From assembly GCF_041228105.1 (NCBI RefSeq), contig NZ_CP166097.1, positions 4,340,001-4,404,000 of the forward strand: DNA of 64,000 bases, written 5' to 3'. Origin of the DNA: Pectobacterium aroidearum. GTDB taxonomy: Bacteria > Pseudomonadota > Gammaproteobacteria > Enterobacterales > Enterobacteriaceae. Positions within the stretch are counted from its first letter, which is position 1, and each line of letters begins with the position of its first letter. A program made the translations under genes and the position numbers. Under the pieces are notes generated by a model. The model was not told the DNA's origin and searched no databases. It was given only the letters and a program-made list of their open reading frames with translations. This document shows positions 1 to 8,430 of this stretch, one piece after another.

Positions 1-1085
1 TGATGCTTGGCCTGAAGATCTTCCACTGTCATCACGTTCAGTTCCCAACGGTCGTCTGAACGATGCTGTTTCAGCAGTTGAGAAGCCAAACGTACGTTTT
101 GCCCGTTACGACCAATCGCTTGAGCCAGATTGCTCGACTCAACGGCGATATCCATCGTGCAGGTATCTTCATCAACCACGATCGATACCACATCGGCAGG
201 TGCCATGGCATTGATCACAAACTGTGCAGGGTTGTCATCCCACAGAATGATGTCAATACGCTCACCGCCCAGTTCGCTGGAAACCGCCTGCACGCGTGCG
301 CCACGCATACCAACACAAGCACCGACGGGATCGATACGCTTGTCATTCGTCTTCACTGCAATTTTCGCACGTGAACCCGGATCGCGGGCAGCGGCCTTAA
401 TCTCGATAACTTCTTCACCGATTTCTGGCACTTCAATGCGGAAGAGTTCAACCAGCATTTCCGGACGGGAACGGCTGACAAACAGTTGAGCACCGCGAGC
501 TTCAGGACGAACGGAATACAGCACGCCACGAATACGGTCGCCAGGGCGGAAATTCTCACGAGGCAGCATATCTTCGCGGCCGATTACCGCTTCTGCGCTG
601 GTGTTAGAGCCATCGATTGGTCTGACTTCAAGCGAAATATTATCACGGTTCACCTTCTTCACGACACCGGTGATAATCTCGCCTTCTTGCTCACGGAATT
701 GATCAACAACCATCGCACGTTCGGCCTCACGAACTTTCTGTACGATAACCTGTTTTGCCGTTTGCGTCGTAATGCGGTCAAAGGTTACGGATTCAATTTG
801 ATCTTCAACGTAACCGCCAACATCAAGAGAGGAATCTTCAAACTGCGCGGCTTCAAGCGTAATCTCACGCGTTGGCTGAGTGACTTCATTCACCACTAAC
901 CAACGACGGAAGGTATCAAAATCGCCTGTTTTGCGATCGATGCTGACGCGAACATCAATTTCCTGCTCGTATTTTTTCTTGGTCGCTGTCGCCAGTGCGG
1001 TTTCCAGCGCTTCAAAAATCTTCTCGCGCGGGACGGCTTTCTCATTGGAAACTGCTTCAACAACAGCCAGAATCTCTTTGTTCAT
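1..1085 (-). CDS. nusA: Transcription termination/antitermination factor NusA (3' part outside window)
   Basis: NusA binds RNA polymerase and modulates pausing, rho-dependent and intrinsic termination, and antitermination. The first about 361 codons are present, starting at the ATG at 1085 and reading [19 protein letters not shown], which is the E. coli N terminus. The C-terminal part (roughly 130 residues in E. coli) lies beyond the window edge. The in-window part covers the RNA polymerase-binding N-terminal domain, S1 and the KH region. It is the second protein gene of metY-rimP-nusA, 21 bases after the rimP stop, with GAGG about 10 bases before the start. Identity is very secure. Nothing unusual is seen in it. 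Confidence 0.97.
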   Translation of the reverse strand, partial: MNKEILAVVEAVSNEKAVPREKIFEALETALATATKKKYEQEIDVRVSIDRKTGDFDTFRRWLVVNEVTQPTREITLEAAQFEDSSLDVGGYVEDQIESVTFDRITTQTAKQVIVQKVREAERAMVVDQFREQEGEIITGVVKKVNRDNISLEVRPIDGSNTSAEAVIGREDMLPRENFRPGDRIRGVLYSVRPEARGAQLFVSRSRPEMLVELFRIEVPEIGEEVIEIKAAARDPGSRAKIAVKTNDKRIDPVGACVGMRGARVQAVSSELGGERIDIILWDDNPAQFVINAMAPADVVSIVVDEDTCTMDIAVESSNLAQAIGRNGQNVRLASQLLKQHRSDDRWELNVMTVEDLQAKH

Positions 1086-1106
1086 CCTAGTTGCCTCATC
1101 CAAACT

Positions 1107-1559
1107 TTAAAAGTGGGGTACAAGATTCGCTTTCTGGATGTTGCTCAGCGCGAATACTTCATCTTTGCCTTCCACTGTTATGGTGATCATTTCGCCGTCA
1201 ACAGCTTTGATTACACCCAACCATTTACGGCGATTCTGGACTGCCATACGCAGCACCACTGTTACCTCTTCACCGACGAAATGCAGATAATGTGCTGCCG
1301 TGAATAAGGGACGCTCAAGCCCTGGAGACGAAACCTCCAGGTTATAGGCAACAGTGATTGGATCTTCGACGTCCAATACCGCACTGACCTGGTGGCTGAC
1401 ATCAGCACAATCATCAACAGTGATGCCATCTTCACTATCAATATAGATACGCAGCGTCGATTGGCGACTGCGGATGAACTCAATCCCAACCAACTCGTAG
1501 CCTAAGGCGGCAACGGGTGCTGAAATCATCTCTGTTAATTTTTGCTCTAATGTGGACAA
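1107..1559 (-). CDS. rimP: Ribosome maturation factor RimP
   Basis: RimP assists late assembly of the 30S ribosomal subunit in the cytoplasm. The protein is 150 aa when translation starts at the TTG at 1559, giving [20 protein letters not shown] directly after the initiator. That matches the E. coli protein in length and sequence, so this start is preferred over a longer in-frame extension that would run back through two leader terminators. A G-rich Shine-Dalgarno-like stretch (GGGGGTGG) lies just upstream. The C terminus [14 protein letters not shown] is diagnostic. It is co-transcribed with metY upstream and nusA downstream. Confidence 0.95.
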   Translation of the reverse strand: MSTLEQKLTEMISAPVAALGYELVGIEFIRSRQSTLRIYIDSEDGITVDDCADVSHQVSAVLDVEDPITVAYNLEVSSPGLERPLFTAAHYLHFVGEEVTVVLRMAVQNRRKWLGVIKAVDGEMITITVEGKDEVFALSNIQKANLVPHF

Positions 1560-1576
1560 GTCCACCCCCAAGACAT

Positions 1577-1597
1577 AAAAAAAGGGCCTAATAGCCC
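1577..1597 (-). terminator. Leader terminator 2 upstream of rimP
   Basis: On the minus strand a short GGGC/GCCC stem with a six-base loop is followed by seven Ts. It lies between the tRNA and rimP and is the last of three terminator-like hairpins in the metY-rimP gap, so transcription of rimP-nusA must read through it. Confidence 0.6.
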
Positions 1598-1618
1598 AGT
1601 TGTTTGTTGCCAAATAAC

Positions 1619-1640
1619 AAAAAACCCCGAAAAATCGGGG
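1619..1640 (-). terminator. Leader terminator 1 upstream of rimP
   Basis: On the minus strand CCCCGA and TCGGGG form a six-pair stem with a four-base loop, followed by six Ts. It lies between metY and rimP. With its neighbour at 1577 it would reduce read-through from the tRNA promoter into rimP-nusA. Confidence 0.7.
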
Positions 1641-1752
1641 CTTTATGCAACTGGACCCTAATACCGCTAACCAGCGCGGCATAACTTTCGGTGAAGGATT
1701 TTTTCAAAAATCACTGCAAAAAGAGATAGAAATTGAGTGAAGAACGTATTTG

Positions 1753-1777
1753 AAAAAACACTTTACTGGAAGTTAAG

Positions 1778-1779
<2 letters not shown>
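1753..1779 (-). terminator. metY terminator
   Basis: Immediately after the tRNA on the minus strand, CACTT-T-ACT pairs with AGT-T-AAGTG and a run of six Ts follows. The stem uses the last bases of the CCA end. It is a partial terminator because rimP and nusA lie downstream. Confidence 0.7.
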
Positions 1780-1854
<75 letters not shown>

Positions 1855-1929
1855 TCCGAAAACGTGGCAAATACTACGCTGACAACTCCAGAAATGCAAG
1901 TCATCCATAGGATTGGTTCGAAGGCGATT

Positions 1930-1958
1930 CTTATACGCGCAATGCGCACCGTTGTCAA
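1930..1958 (-). promoter_or_regulatory. metY-rimP-nusA promoter (sigma-70)
   Basis: On the minus strand a perfect -35 TTGACA (1953-1958) is followed by a 17-base spacer and a -10 TATAAG (1930-1935), about 76 bases before the tRNA. It is the strongest sigma-70 match seen here and marks the left border of conserved sequence; the accessory island begins just beyond it. Confidence 0.85.
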
Positions 1959-2157
1959 GAATCATCGGCCACCGGGGGACGGCTCACGGCAAGAGGTATT
2001 TCACTTTATAAATCGATCTGGTGTCGTCATACCAGCCGTAAAGTAAAGCAACCGTCGAAGAAAGGCACGGGTACCTGAAGTGGCTAAAAAAGATGACGCA
2101 GTGGGGATTCCCTGATGCTTTAATAAAACAACAGCTAAATAATGTAATGGGATAAAA

Positions 2158-2195
2158 TTATCTTCGTTCTTCTAACTTATCTTCGTTCTTCTTCT
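2158..2195. repeat. 19-bp tandem micro-duplication at a gene end
   Basis: The sequence TTATCTTCGTTCTTCT occurs twice, 19 bases apart, spanning the stop codon of the NarL-type regulator. The last codons and stop are therefore repeated just downstream of the real stop. It looks like a replication-slippage duplication without effect on the protein. Confidence 0.7.
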
Positions 2196-2791
2196 AATAG
2201 TACGATCGCAGCCTGCGTTCTGTTACGCACATTAAGTCGCCTGAAAATCGACTCCAAATGCGACTTCACGGTTCCTGCGCTGATGTTTAATGTCCGACTA
2301 ATCTGTTTATTAGAAGCGCCTGATGCAATCAGTTGTAGCACTTCATGCTGCCTTTCACTCAGTTTGCCTTTTACACTGTTATCGACGCTCCATCCTTCAT
2401 AGATCACACCATCATCCGGTAAACAGACCATACCCATTGACACTGTTTTTAATGCCTGAGCAATAGAATCAACGGGAGATGTTTTAAGAACGACCCCCAT
2501 AACATGATGCTTCAGATAGTTATTCAAAATATGTCTTTCAATAGCATCAACCATAATAATCACACTGACACCAATATATTTCTCATGCAGAGTTTCAAGG
2601 AAAAAACTGTACTCTCCATTTTCTTTATTACAATTTAGTAAAATAAAAGCGTTTTTCATCCCCTCAAGGCAAGACCATACATCGTCAATTTCCTTTACGC
2701 CAACAATATTGACATTATGAATAAAATCATTCAGCCCAACAGATAAGCCCTGAATGAAAACAGGGGATTTGTCAATAATAACAACATTCAC
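2177..2791 (-). CDS. NarL/FixJ-type regulator with atypical receiver domain
   Basis: This 204-aa protein has an N-terminal receiver-like domain (about 1-125) and a C-terminal LuxR-type HTH (about 138-200, KLSERQHEVLQLIASGASN followed by KQISRTLNISAGTVKSHL). The start is GTG at 2791, chosen because GGAG lies 8 bases upstream. The receiver looks degenerate: the acidic pair near residue 7 is Asp-Lys, and the expected phospho-acceptor Asp is Asn53 (LLNCN), although the Lys of the LKTS motif remains. Phosphorylation by a histidine kinase is therefore unlikely and no kinase gene is adjacent. It faces away from the DUF2589/lysozyme genes across a 433-base gap and is the only obvious regulator in the island. 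Its target is unknown. Confidence 0.8.
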   Translation of the reverse strand: MNVVIIDKSPVFIQGLSVGLNDFIHNVNIVGVKEIDDVWSCLEGMKNAFILLNCNKENGEYSFFLETLHEKYIGVSVIIMVDAIERHILNNYLKHHVMGVVLKTSPVDSIAQALKTVSMGMVCLPDDGVIYEGWSVDNSVKGKLSERQHEVLQLIASGASNKQISRTLNISAGTVKSHLESIFRRLNVRNRTQAAIVLLEEERR

Positions 2792-3224
2792 TGTGCAATC
2801 TCCATTTACCTTTATTTTAAAATGCCATATTTAAAAATGCCCTCTAAGAAGTTTTAGCCTATCTTGAAAGATATGATGTCACGCCATTTGGCATATGCCG
2901 TTTACCTTATAGACCTGGTCATATTTATTCACGCATACTGACATGATAACTTCAGATAAAACCCCCGAAGAGGAATACCATTAGCAATGAAATATTATCT
3001 CAAAATAAGACCTAATGGCGTAATGATTTCATAAACGCATAAAAATATTTAGCATAATAGATTTTAAAAATGGTAATAAATGGCCTATGTCGTATTACAT
3101 GCTGCCTCTAACACAATGACTGATATATCCCTCTTTCATTAGCTGTTAAGTTTTCTCAAATTGTCATTTATTTCCCTCCAGGCTGTTTATTTTTAGCGAT
3201 TGGAAAATAAGATAAGGAGAGAGT
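2792..3224. other. AT-rich divergent intergenic region
   Basis: There is no convincing gene in these 433 bases. They separate the regulator gene from the DUF2589/lysozyme operon and must hold both promoters. I see a palindrome GGCATATGCC (2890-2899) and two more GGCATTTT-type half-sites on the minus strand near 2820-2845, possible binding sites for the adjacent regulator. A good AAGGAGAGAG ribosome site precedes 3225. Confidence 0.4.
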
Positions 3225-3818
3225 ATGTCATTCAAAAATTGGATAACGGGGAAAAATAAAAAACCAGATGATGTTGATCATTCCCAAGGGAAAAATCCGC
3301 ATTCCACGCTAAACGATTGCGCAACGTCATCAAAGGCAATGACATTGGCAGACATTGCTCGCGGCATGCAGCATGCCGCCACCGCCGCCAATCAATTTAT
3401 CGCTCACCAATACCAACAAACGCTCGATCCTTTTTTTGAACGTGGCGCTGATGGCGCACTAACGCCAAAGACGGTTTCGATTCAACTCGACTCCCGACAC
3501 CACATCGAACTGCCGCTGGTTGCCCTTTCTACCCCAAGGGGGTTGATGCTGGAAAAAATGAAAGTGCAAATGACGGTGAGAACCGATGCGGTAAACAAGG
3601 ACGAAATAACCTCACCTTTAGACGATTATAATATTAGTAATTTTCACGTCAGTATGTCGCCTTCTGGCAAAAATACAAAAGGCAGAAATAGTCAGCACGT
3701 CGATATAGAAATGCAGTTCACTGCGCTCGAACCACCGGAAAGCATCATGCGGTTAATTGATGAATATACCAATCTCGTTCTTCCAAAAATAACACAAGAG
3801 GAAAAAAACAATGGCTAA
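3225..3818 (+). CDS. DUF2589-family protein (first copy)
   Basis: This is a 197-aa soluble protein without signal peptide or membrane segment. The core resembles DUF2589 proteins: a helical segment MTLADIARGMQHAATAANQF, then IELPLVALSTPRGLMLEKMK matching the family's 'PLL..v..P.l.I' strand region, and a C-terminal helix EPPESIMRLIDEYTNLV. The first about 40 residues are polar and variable. A second, more typical copy lies at 8431-9060. The family function is unknown to me. The gene overlaps the lysozyme gene by 8 bases, so the two are almost certainly translated together, preceded by AAGGAGAGAG. The family call rests on pattern recognition, not a profile search. Confidence 0.6.
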   Translation: MSFKNWITGKNKKPDDVDHSQGKNPHSTLNDCATSSKAMTLADIARGMQHAATAANQFIAHQYQQTLDPFFERGADGALTPKTVSIQLDSRHHIELPLVALSTPRGLMLEKMKVQMTVRTDAVNKDEITSPLDDYNISNFHVSMSPSGKNTKGRNSQHVDIEMQFTALEPPESIMRLIDEYTNLVLPKITQEEKNNG

Positions 3819-4272
3819 CATTCCTGAAACGATCAATGAAGCAGGACTCTCGCTGATTAAGAGTTTTGAAGGTCTGAAATTAACAAAGTATCGTGACACC
3901 GCAGGTAAATGGACGATTGGATATGGACATTTAATACTGCCGAATGAAAACTTTGATAATGGAATTACCCCCCAGGAAGCTGATTTATTGTTACGACAGG
4001 ACTTAAAAACGGCGGAAAATGGTGTTCAGCATTATGTGAACGTTGACCTCAACGGAAATCAATTTGGTGCATTAACATCATTTACCTACAACCTGGGAGT
4101 CAATAGTCTGAAGACGTCGACATTATTGCGCCTGCTTAACCAAGGTGACTATGCTGGCGCAGCAGCTCAATTTCCACGCTGGGACAAAGATGGTGAGCAA
4201 GTCGTGGAAGGACTCCTTCGCCGTAGAGAAGCAGAGAAAGCCCTTTTCCTACAATCCATCACACCAAATTAA
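3811..4272 (+). CDS. Phage-type lysozyme (GH24 endolysin)
   Basis: This 153-aa T4-type muramidase cleaves the beta-1,4 bond between N-acetylmuramic acid and N-acetylglucosamine in peptidoglycan. The catalytic triad spacing is exact: Glu20 (KSFEGLKL), Asp29 (YRDTAGKWTIGYGH) and Thr35, as in T4 lysozyme E11/D20/T26. The C-terminal RRREAEKALF is also typical. No signal peptide or SAR segment is seen, so it would need a holin to reach the periplasm, and a holin-like gene follows. No tail, capsid or replication genes are nearby, so this is not an ordinary prophage. It overlaps the DUF2589 gene by 8 bases. Confidence 0.93.
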   Translation: MANIPETINEAGLSLIKSFEGLKLTKYRDTAGKWTIGYGHLILPNENFDNGITPQEADLLLRQDLKTAENGVQHYVNVDLNGNQFGALTSFTYNLGVNSLKTSTLLRLLNQGDYAGAAAQFPRWDKDGEQVVEGLLRRREAEKALFLQSITPN

Positions 4273-4328
4273 TATTCAACAGAAGTTAAAAAACGCTATT
4301 TCACAGAGTAAATCATCGTGGATATATT

Positions 4329-4760
4329 ATGGATACCTCACAACTCCCTATCATTTATGACATTCTGATCAGTGATATTATTGCATCAGTTGCAGGACTA
4401 TTCGGCGGCCTCAGTATTTCCTTTTTTTGGCGACCGCAGAAATTGAATAATTATGACAAATTCATTGCCGCATTAATTATTATCATCATCAGCATTTCAG
4501 CTGCCTTCTCACTGGTAGGGATTATCGCCGAATTGCTGCACGTTAATATTAGTAAAATGGAGAATGCAATAGGATTAGGCTATCTGGTTGGCGCGATTAG
4601 CGTAGGCCTGGTTACGCTGCTGGCAAATTTCTTCAGCTATCGAGAGAATAACGATATTCTGGATGTCGCATCAGAAATAAAACAGGCTAGGAAAGGCGTT
4701 CATTTAATTAATGAGGCCCAGAAAAAAACGCCCGATGACAAAACCCCACCAGCCCCTTAA
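4329..4760 (+). CDS. Small three-TM membrane protein, holin-like
   Basis: This 143-aa protein has three predicted hydrophobic helices: about residues 12-34 (ISDIIASVAGLFGGLSISFF), 45-70 (FIAALIIIIISISAAFSLVG) and 80-102 (AIGLGYLVGAISVGLVTLLA). A polar, charged C-terminal tail ends in a Lys/Pro-rich stretch. I do not recognise a named family. Size, topology and position 56 bases after an endolysin gene suggest a holin, but the sequence alone does not prove it. The ribosome site is weak. A set of four 16-base repeats follows its stop. Confidence 0.55.
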   Translation: MDTSQLPIIYDILISDIIASVAGLFGGLSISFFWRPQKLNNYDKFIAALIIIIISISAAFSLVGIIAELLHVNISKMENAIGLGYLVGAISVGLVTLLANFFSYRENNDILDVASEIKQARKGVHLINEAQKKTPDDKTPPAP

Positions 4761-4766
4761 GAGAGT

Positions 4767-4830
4767 GTTCTTAGAGGTCAATGTTCTTGAGAGCAGGTGT
4801 TTTTGAAGGCAAACGTTCTTAAGAATGAGG
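4767..4830. repeat. Four imperfect 16-bp tandem repeats
   Basis: Four consecutive 16-base units start at 4767, 4783, 4799 and 4815, each beginning GTTCTT or GTTTTT followed by a purine-rich half (for example GTTCTTGAGAGCAGGT). They begin six bases after the holin-like stop codon. They could be a protein-binding array or a slippage product. Confidence 0.65.
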
Positions 4831-4966
4831 GCTTTCAACCGCACATCGCCCATATGGCAGGAAGGTACCTCACTGCCTTCCTGCTACCGCTTTCTCCTTC
4901 CCGACGTGTTCGACTACCCCACCCATGCATTGCCAACGAAACCAACGCCTAAATGCAAACCACCTC

Positions 4967-4999
4967 AACGAAGGCGCCTTGGTTCGGGACGCCTTCGTT
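4967..4999. terminator. Convergent-end hairpin, possible terminator
   Basis: AACGAAGGCG (4967-4976) pairs perfectly with CGCCTTCGTT (4990-4999) around a 13-base loop. It lies where the plus-strand lysozyme unit and the minus-strand NRPS gene converge. Neither side has a good T-run, so terminator function is likely by position rather than proven. Confidence 0.5.
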
Positions 5000-5006
5000 A
5001 GCGTTA

Positions 5007-8000
5007 TTACGGCTTGCCGTACGAGGACGTCGCGTTTGGCTGTACGATATCCATGAGAATTTGATGGTACTGATGAGACAGTGCAGCAATCTCTTCCGCT
5101 TCAAACGCCGCCTGCTGATAATTAAAACACAGCGTTAGTGCATCATCGTCATAAACAGAGAGCGTCAAATCCAGCCGAGCCTGATGATTAGCAATGTCCG
5201 CGATCTGATATTCAGTCTCATTGATTTGTACCGCTGGCGGCATGGCGGTCAGATAGTTAAAACTGACAGGGAAACGCAGCTGATCAGACCATCCTCTGGC
5301 CCGAACGTCGGCCATTAACACATCATAGGGCAGCGTCTGATTGTCCAAAATGGCATGGATCTTATTCTGGCTACGGGCCAAAAGCGTGCAGAAAGACTCC
5401 TGCGCGGGTGCATCATCATAGTACGTCACCATGTTAACGAAACAGCCTATCGTGGTAGCGTTGTCCGCCAGCATACGGTTCGACACCGGAATACCGATGG
5501 GCACATGGCGGTAGTTTGTGGTTTTGAGCAGCAGAGTAAAAGCGGTCAGCATGCAGACAAATGGCGTTGTGCGATGCTGCTGGGCATAGTGCTTGATCGC
5601 CTGCGTTAACGTATCAGAAAAAATACACCAATAATTTTCTCCCTCCTGACTTTCACTAAGAGGAAACGCCGTCGCATCGGCACCCGCCGTCAGGTAATCC
5701 TCCATTTTATCCAGCCAGAACTGCCGTTCTCTTGGGTAGCACAGATCGTTGGTACGTCGTTGCTGTTGACGATAGCGCAGATAGCGCTCCTCACTGCCTA
5801 TTCGATAGCTGCGATCGCCGGCGCTATAAGCACGGACGTAAGCAATAAACTGATTGAAGAACAAGCCAATGGCATCATGATCGAATACCGTATGGTGTAC
5901 ACGTCCCAGCAGAATATGCCGTTGCGCCGTCAGCGAGACCAGATGAAAACAGATGAGCGGTGAATGTTCTAAATCCATCTCTGGCGTATTGACCAGCTCC
6001 AGCAGCTGTCGGTCGCTCAGCGTATTCGCCAGCCCGCCGGGAGAGCAAGCCGTCAGTCGTTCAATCGGGATCGCCTCGATCGGATAATCCCCCTCAAGGC
6101 ACTGTAACCGATCCAGATCGAAGCGAGTCCGCAATACCGGATTACCTTCCAGAATACGTCCAAGACTCCATTCCACGGCAGATTCATCCAGTGTACCGTC
6201 TATCGTCAGGCGAAAGGCCAATTGATAGACCGACGGTTCCGGACTGAGCTGATCCAGCGTCAGAAAATAACGCTGCTGGGATGACGGTGTGAGCGCCTCA
6301 ATATCCGTTGTACCCTCGTCAAACGTGGGCTCGTCATCGTTAACATAGTAAGGGACGATGAAAGCCAGCAGATGGGGCGTTGCGTTGTTGAAAAACAACG
6401 GGTAATCAATGTCGCTAAACAGTCGTTTTCGAATCAGTAGCCTGGCGTTCATCGCCTGAAGCGAATCGCCCCCTAAATCGAAAAAGTTATCGTTGGCGCC
6501 GAGCTCACGAAAACCAAGCACTTCCTGCCAGATATCAATCAGTTCCTGCTCCAGCTCATTACCTGCGGTTTTAACCGGATACCCCAGCTCAGGGCGCTGC
6601 GGACAAGGCGCAGGCAGTCGGCTCACATCCAATTTCCCGTTAGGCAATTTGGGCAGAGTTTCCAGCATAATAAAATGGGACGGGTGCATCGCTCGCGGCA
6701 GTTTGTCCTGCAAGAAGCGACGCAGATCGTTCGTGGCAAGCGACGGGTTATGACTCACCAGATAGGCGACCAGACGCTGACGCCCGTTTTCCTGAATCGG
6801 CCGCACCAGCGCCTTGTCGATATCGCCATGTTGACGTAACACGATTTCGATCTCTTCAGGCTCGATACGAATACCATTAATCTTAATCTGGCGATCGATG
6901 CGCCCCAGATACACAATCTCCCCATCCGGCATCCTTTTTCCCAGGTCGCCAGTGCGATGTCCCCAGTCGCTTTTATCAGCTCGCACATGGGTGAAGAAAC
7001 GCTGTTGCGTTAATTCGTCTCGATTAATGTAGCCACGGGCGACACCTTCACCGAATGCGCAAATTTCCCCTTCTTCCCCTTCAGCCACGGGACGCAGACT
7101 CTCATCCACGATCAGAATTTCGCTGCCACGTAGCGCCTTACCAAGCGTCACACCTTTTCCCGGTGCCAATTCGGCAAACGAGCAGTTGGCCGTCGTTTCC
7201 GTCGGGCCATACAGATTAAAGAGCCGGACATCAGGGATCTGCTGGAACGTGCGCTCTTTTAAATCAAAAGAGACGGGTTCGCCAGAGAGAAAAACGGTTT
7301 TGGGTAACGCCCATGCGTGAGCAGATGCCGCCTGATAACGCAGCAGTTCGTCCCAAACGGTCGGCACGCAGTAAATGGCTCCGTCTGGATGCTGTTGGTG
7401 CCAACGTAATAAAACGTCCGGCTCATTCAAGCTATCGGCGGGCAAAATAAACAGGGTGTCGCCACGTAATAAAGGCGCATAAAGCTGTGTCACGGCGGCG
7501 GCAAAGCTGAGTGACGATGTCAGAGGGAGCGTCGCACGCGTTTCTGGCCACACATCCTCATTAAACCAGTTCAGATAATAACTCAGGTTCCGGTGCTCAA
7601 TGGCCACCCCTTTTGGCTTCCCGGTAGAGCCGGAGGTATAGAGAATATAAGCGAGATCGTTTTCACAAACGGGAGGCAGCACGGCGACCGGCTCAGCCGG
7701 ATAATGGATATCCTCTAATACGAGCGTAGAAGAAAAAACTTTATCGATAGCCGTTTTATTTAACATCGAGCGCGTGGAAATAAGTAAAAATGCCGACGAG
7801 TCATCAAGGATCTGAATGATTCTTTCTGACGGATGAAAATGTGAGAGAGGAACATAGGTATACCCGGCTTTTAAAATAGCCAGTAAGACCACGGGCATCA
7901 TGACCCCAGGTTCCAGATAGACGGCAATTCTGCCACGTTTATTATTCGGGTAGTGTGATAACAGATAGTCGGCCAAAAGACGTGACCGTAATTCTACTTG

Positions 8001-8105
8001 TTGATAGTTCAGCCTGTCGCCATTAAATTCCACCGCCGTCTTATCGGGGCTTTTCAGTGACCATTCAGAGATAATTTCAAAGACCGTTTTTCTATTCTTC
8101 ATCAT
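5007..8105 (-). CDS. Nonribosomal peptide synthetase, A-T-C module
   Basis: This is a 1032-aa thiotemplate enzyme. Domains in order are adenylation (about 10-495; core motifs LAYILYTSGSTGKPKG, NLYGPTETT, GRIDRQIKINGIRIEPEEIE, LPNGKLD), carrier (about 515-590; Ser548 in LGGDSL for phosphopantetheine) and condensation (about 605-1030; His737-His738-Asp742 in HHTVFDH). A C-terminal condensation domain without a following adenylation domain is unusual; most modules run C-A-T. The substrate pocket lacks the Asp that normally holds the alpha-amino group: the A4 segment reads SFAAAVTQLY where FDxSVW is expected, so a non-alpha-amino carboxylate substrate is possible. GGAAGG precedes two adjacent ATG codons (8105 and 8102). 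It is transcribed away from the rest of the pathway. Confidence 0.92.
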   Translation of the reverse strand: MMKNRKTVFEIISEWSLKSPDKTAVEFNGDRLNYQQVELRSRLLADYLLSHYPNNKRGRIAVYLEPGVMMPVVLLAILKAGYTYVPLSHFHPSERIIQILDDSSAFLLISTRSMLNKTAIDKVFSSTLVLEDIHYPAEPVAVLPPVCENDLAYILYTSGSTGKPKGVAIEHRNLSYYLNWFNEDVWPETRATLPLTSSLSFAAAVTQLYAPLLRGDTLFILPADSLNEPDVLLRWHQQHPDGAIYCVPTVWDELLRYQAASAHAWALPKTVFLSGEPVSFDLKERTFQQIPDVRLFNLYGPTETTANCSFAELAPGKGVTLGKALRGSEILIVDESLRPVAEGEEGEICAFGEGVARGYINRDELTQQRFFTHVRADKSDWGHRTGDLGKRMPDGEIVYLGRIDRQIKINGIRIEPEEIEIVLRQHGDIDKALVRPIQENGRQRLVAYLVSHNPSLATNDLRRFLQDKLPRAMHPSHFIMLETLPKLPNGKLDVSRLPAPCPQRPELGYPVKTAGNELEQELIDIWQEVLGFRELGANDNFFDLGGDSLQAMNARLLIRKRLFSDIDYPLFFNNATPHLLAFIVPYYVNDDEPTFDEGTTDIEALTPSSQQRYFLTLDQLSPEPSVYQLAFRLTIDGTLDESAVEWSLGRILEGNPVLRTRFDLDRLQCLEGDYPIEAIPIERLTACSPGGLANTLSDRQLLELVNTPEMDLEHSPLICFHLVSLTAQRHILLGRVHHTVFDHDAIGLFFNQFIAYVRAYSAGDRSYRIGSEERYLRYRQQQRRTNDLCYPRERQFWLDKMEDYLTAGADATAFPLSESQEGENYWCIFSDTLTQAIKHYAQQHRTTPFVCMLTAFTLLLKTTNYRHVPIGIPVSNRMLADNATTIGCFVNMVTYYDDAPAQESFCTLLARSQNKIHAILDNQTLPYDVLMADVRARGWSDQLRFPVSFNYLTAMPPAVQINETEYQIADIANHQARLDLTLSVYDDDALTLCFNYQQAAFEAEEIAALSHQYHQILMDIVQPNATSSYGKP

Positions 8106-8430
8106 TTTCCTTCCATATTGTAAAAGGATGCTTTTTGCGGGAATGGTTCTAACGCGACGTCCGGTATCTCACACGGTGAAAAGTGAATGCAGTAAAAATG
8201 AGAACACGTAACGATGGGTTCGTCATGCTAATACCAGGAAAGACACTTAAAATAATACGCATGCCTGAGTATGGGTTTAACAAATAAAAGACATTATTGC
8301 CTATATACCAAAGGGACTATGCCAGAATGCGAAAGTCCCCCCGTACCCTGACGGGTATTCTTTTCCCTTCCCTTTGCTATTTTTTATTGACAGTGCATCA
8401 CACCCTATTAGCAGATAATTGGAGGCTCCG
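8106..8430. other. Divergent promoter region between A-T-C NRPS and DUF2589/PKS operon
   Basis: These 325 bases hold no gene. GGGACT and AGTCCC form an inverted pair at about 8313-8335, TACCC/GGGTA forms a small hairpin near 8344-8357, and a TTGACA at 8387-8392 lies upstream of the DUF2589 gene, though no well-spaced -10 follows. It must contain divergent promoters for the two biosynthetic transcripts. Confidence 0.45.

Noticed and set aside
1959..2160. Possible short gene or remnant between the metY promoter and the regulator
   Set aside because: A frame reading about 37 codons (around 2045-2155) looks protein-like but has no ribosome site or recognisable similarity, so I do not call it.
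3225..4760. Prophage remnant
   Set aside because: Only lysis-type genes are present, with no structural, replication or integration genes; the DUF2589 partner and the second copy in the NRPS operon argue for another role.
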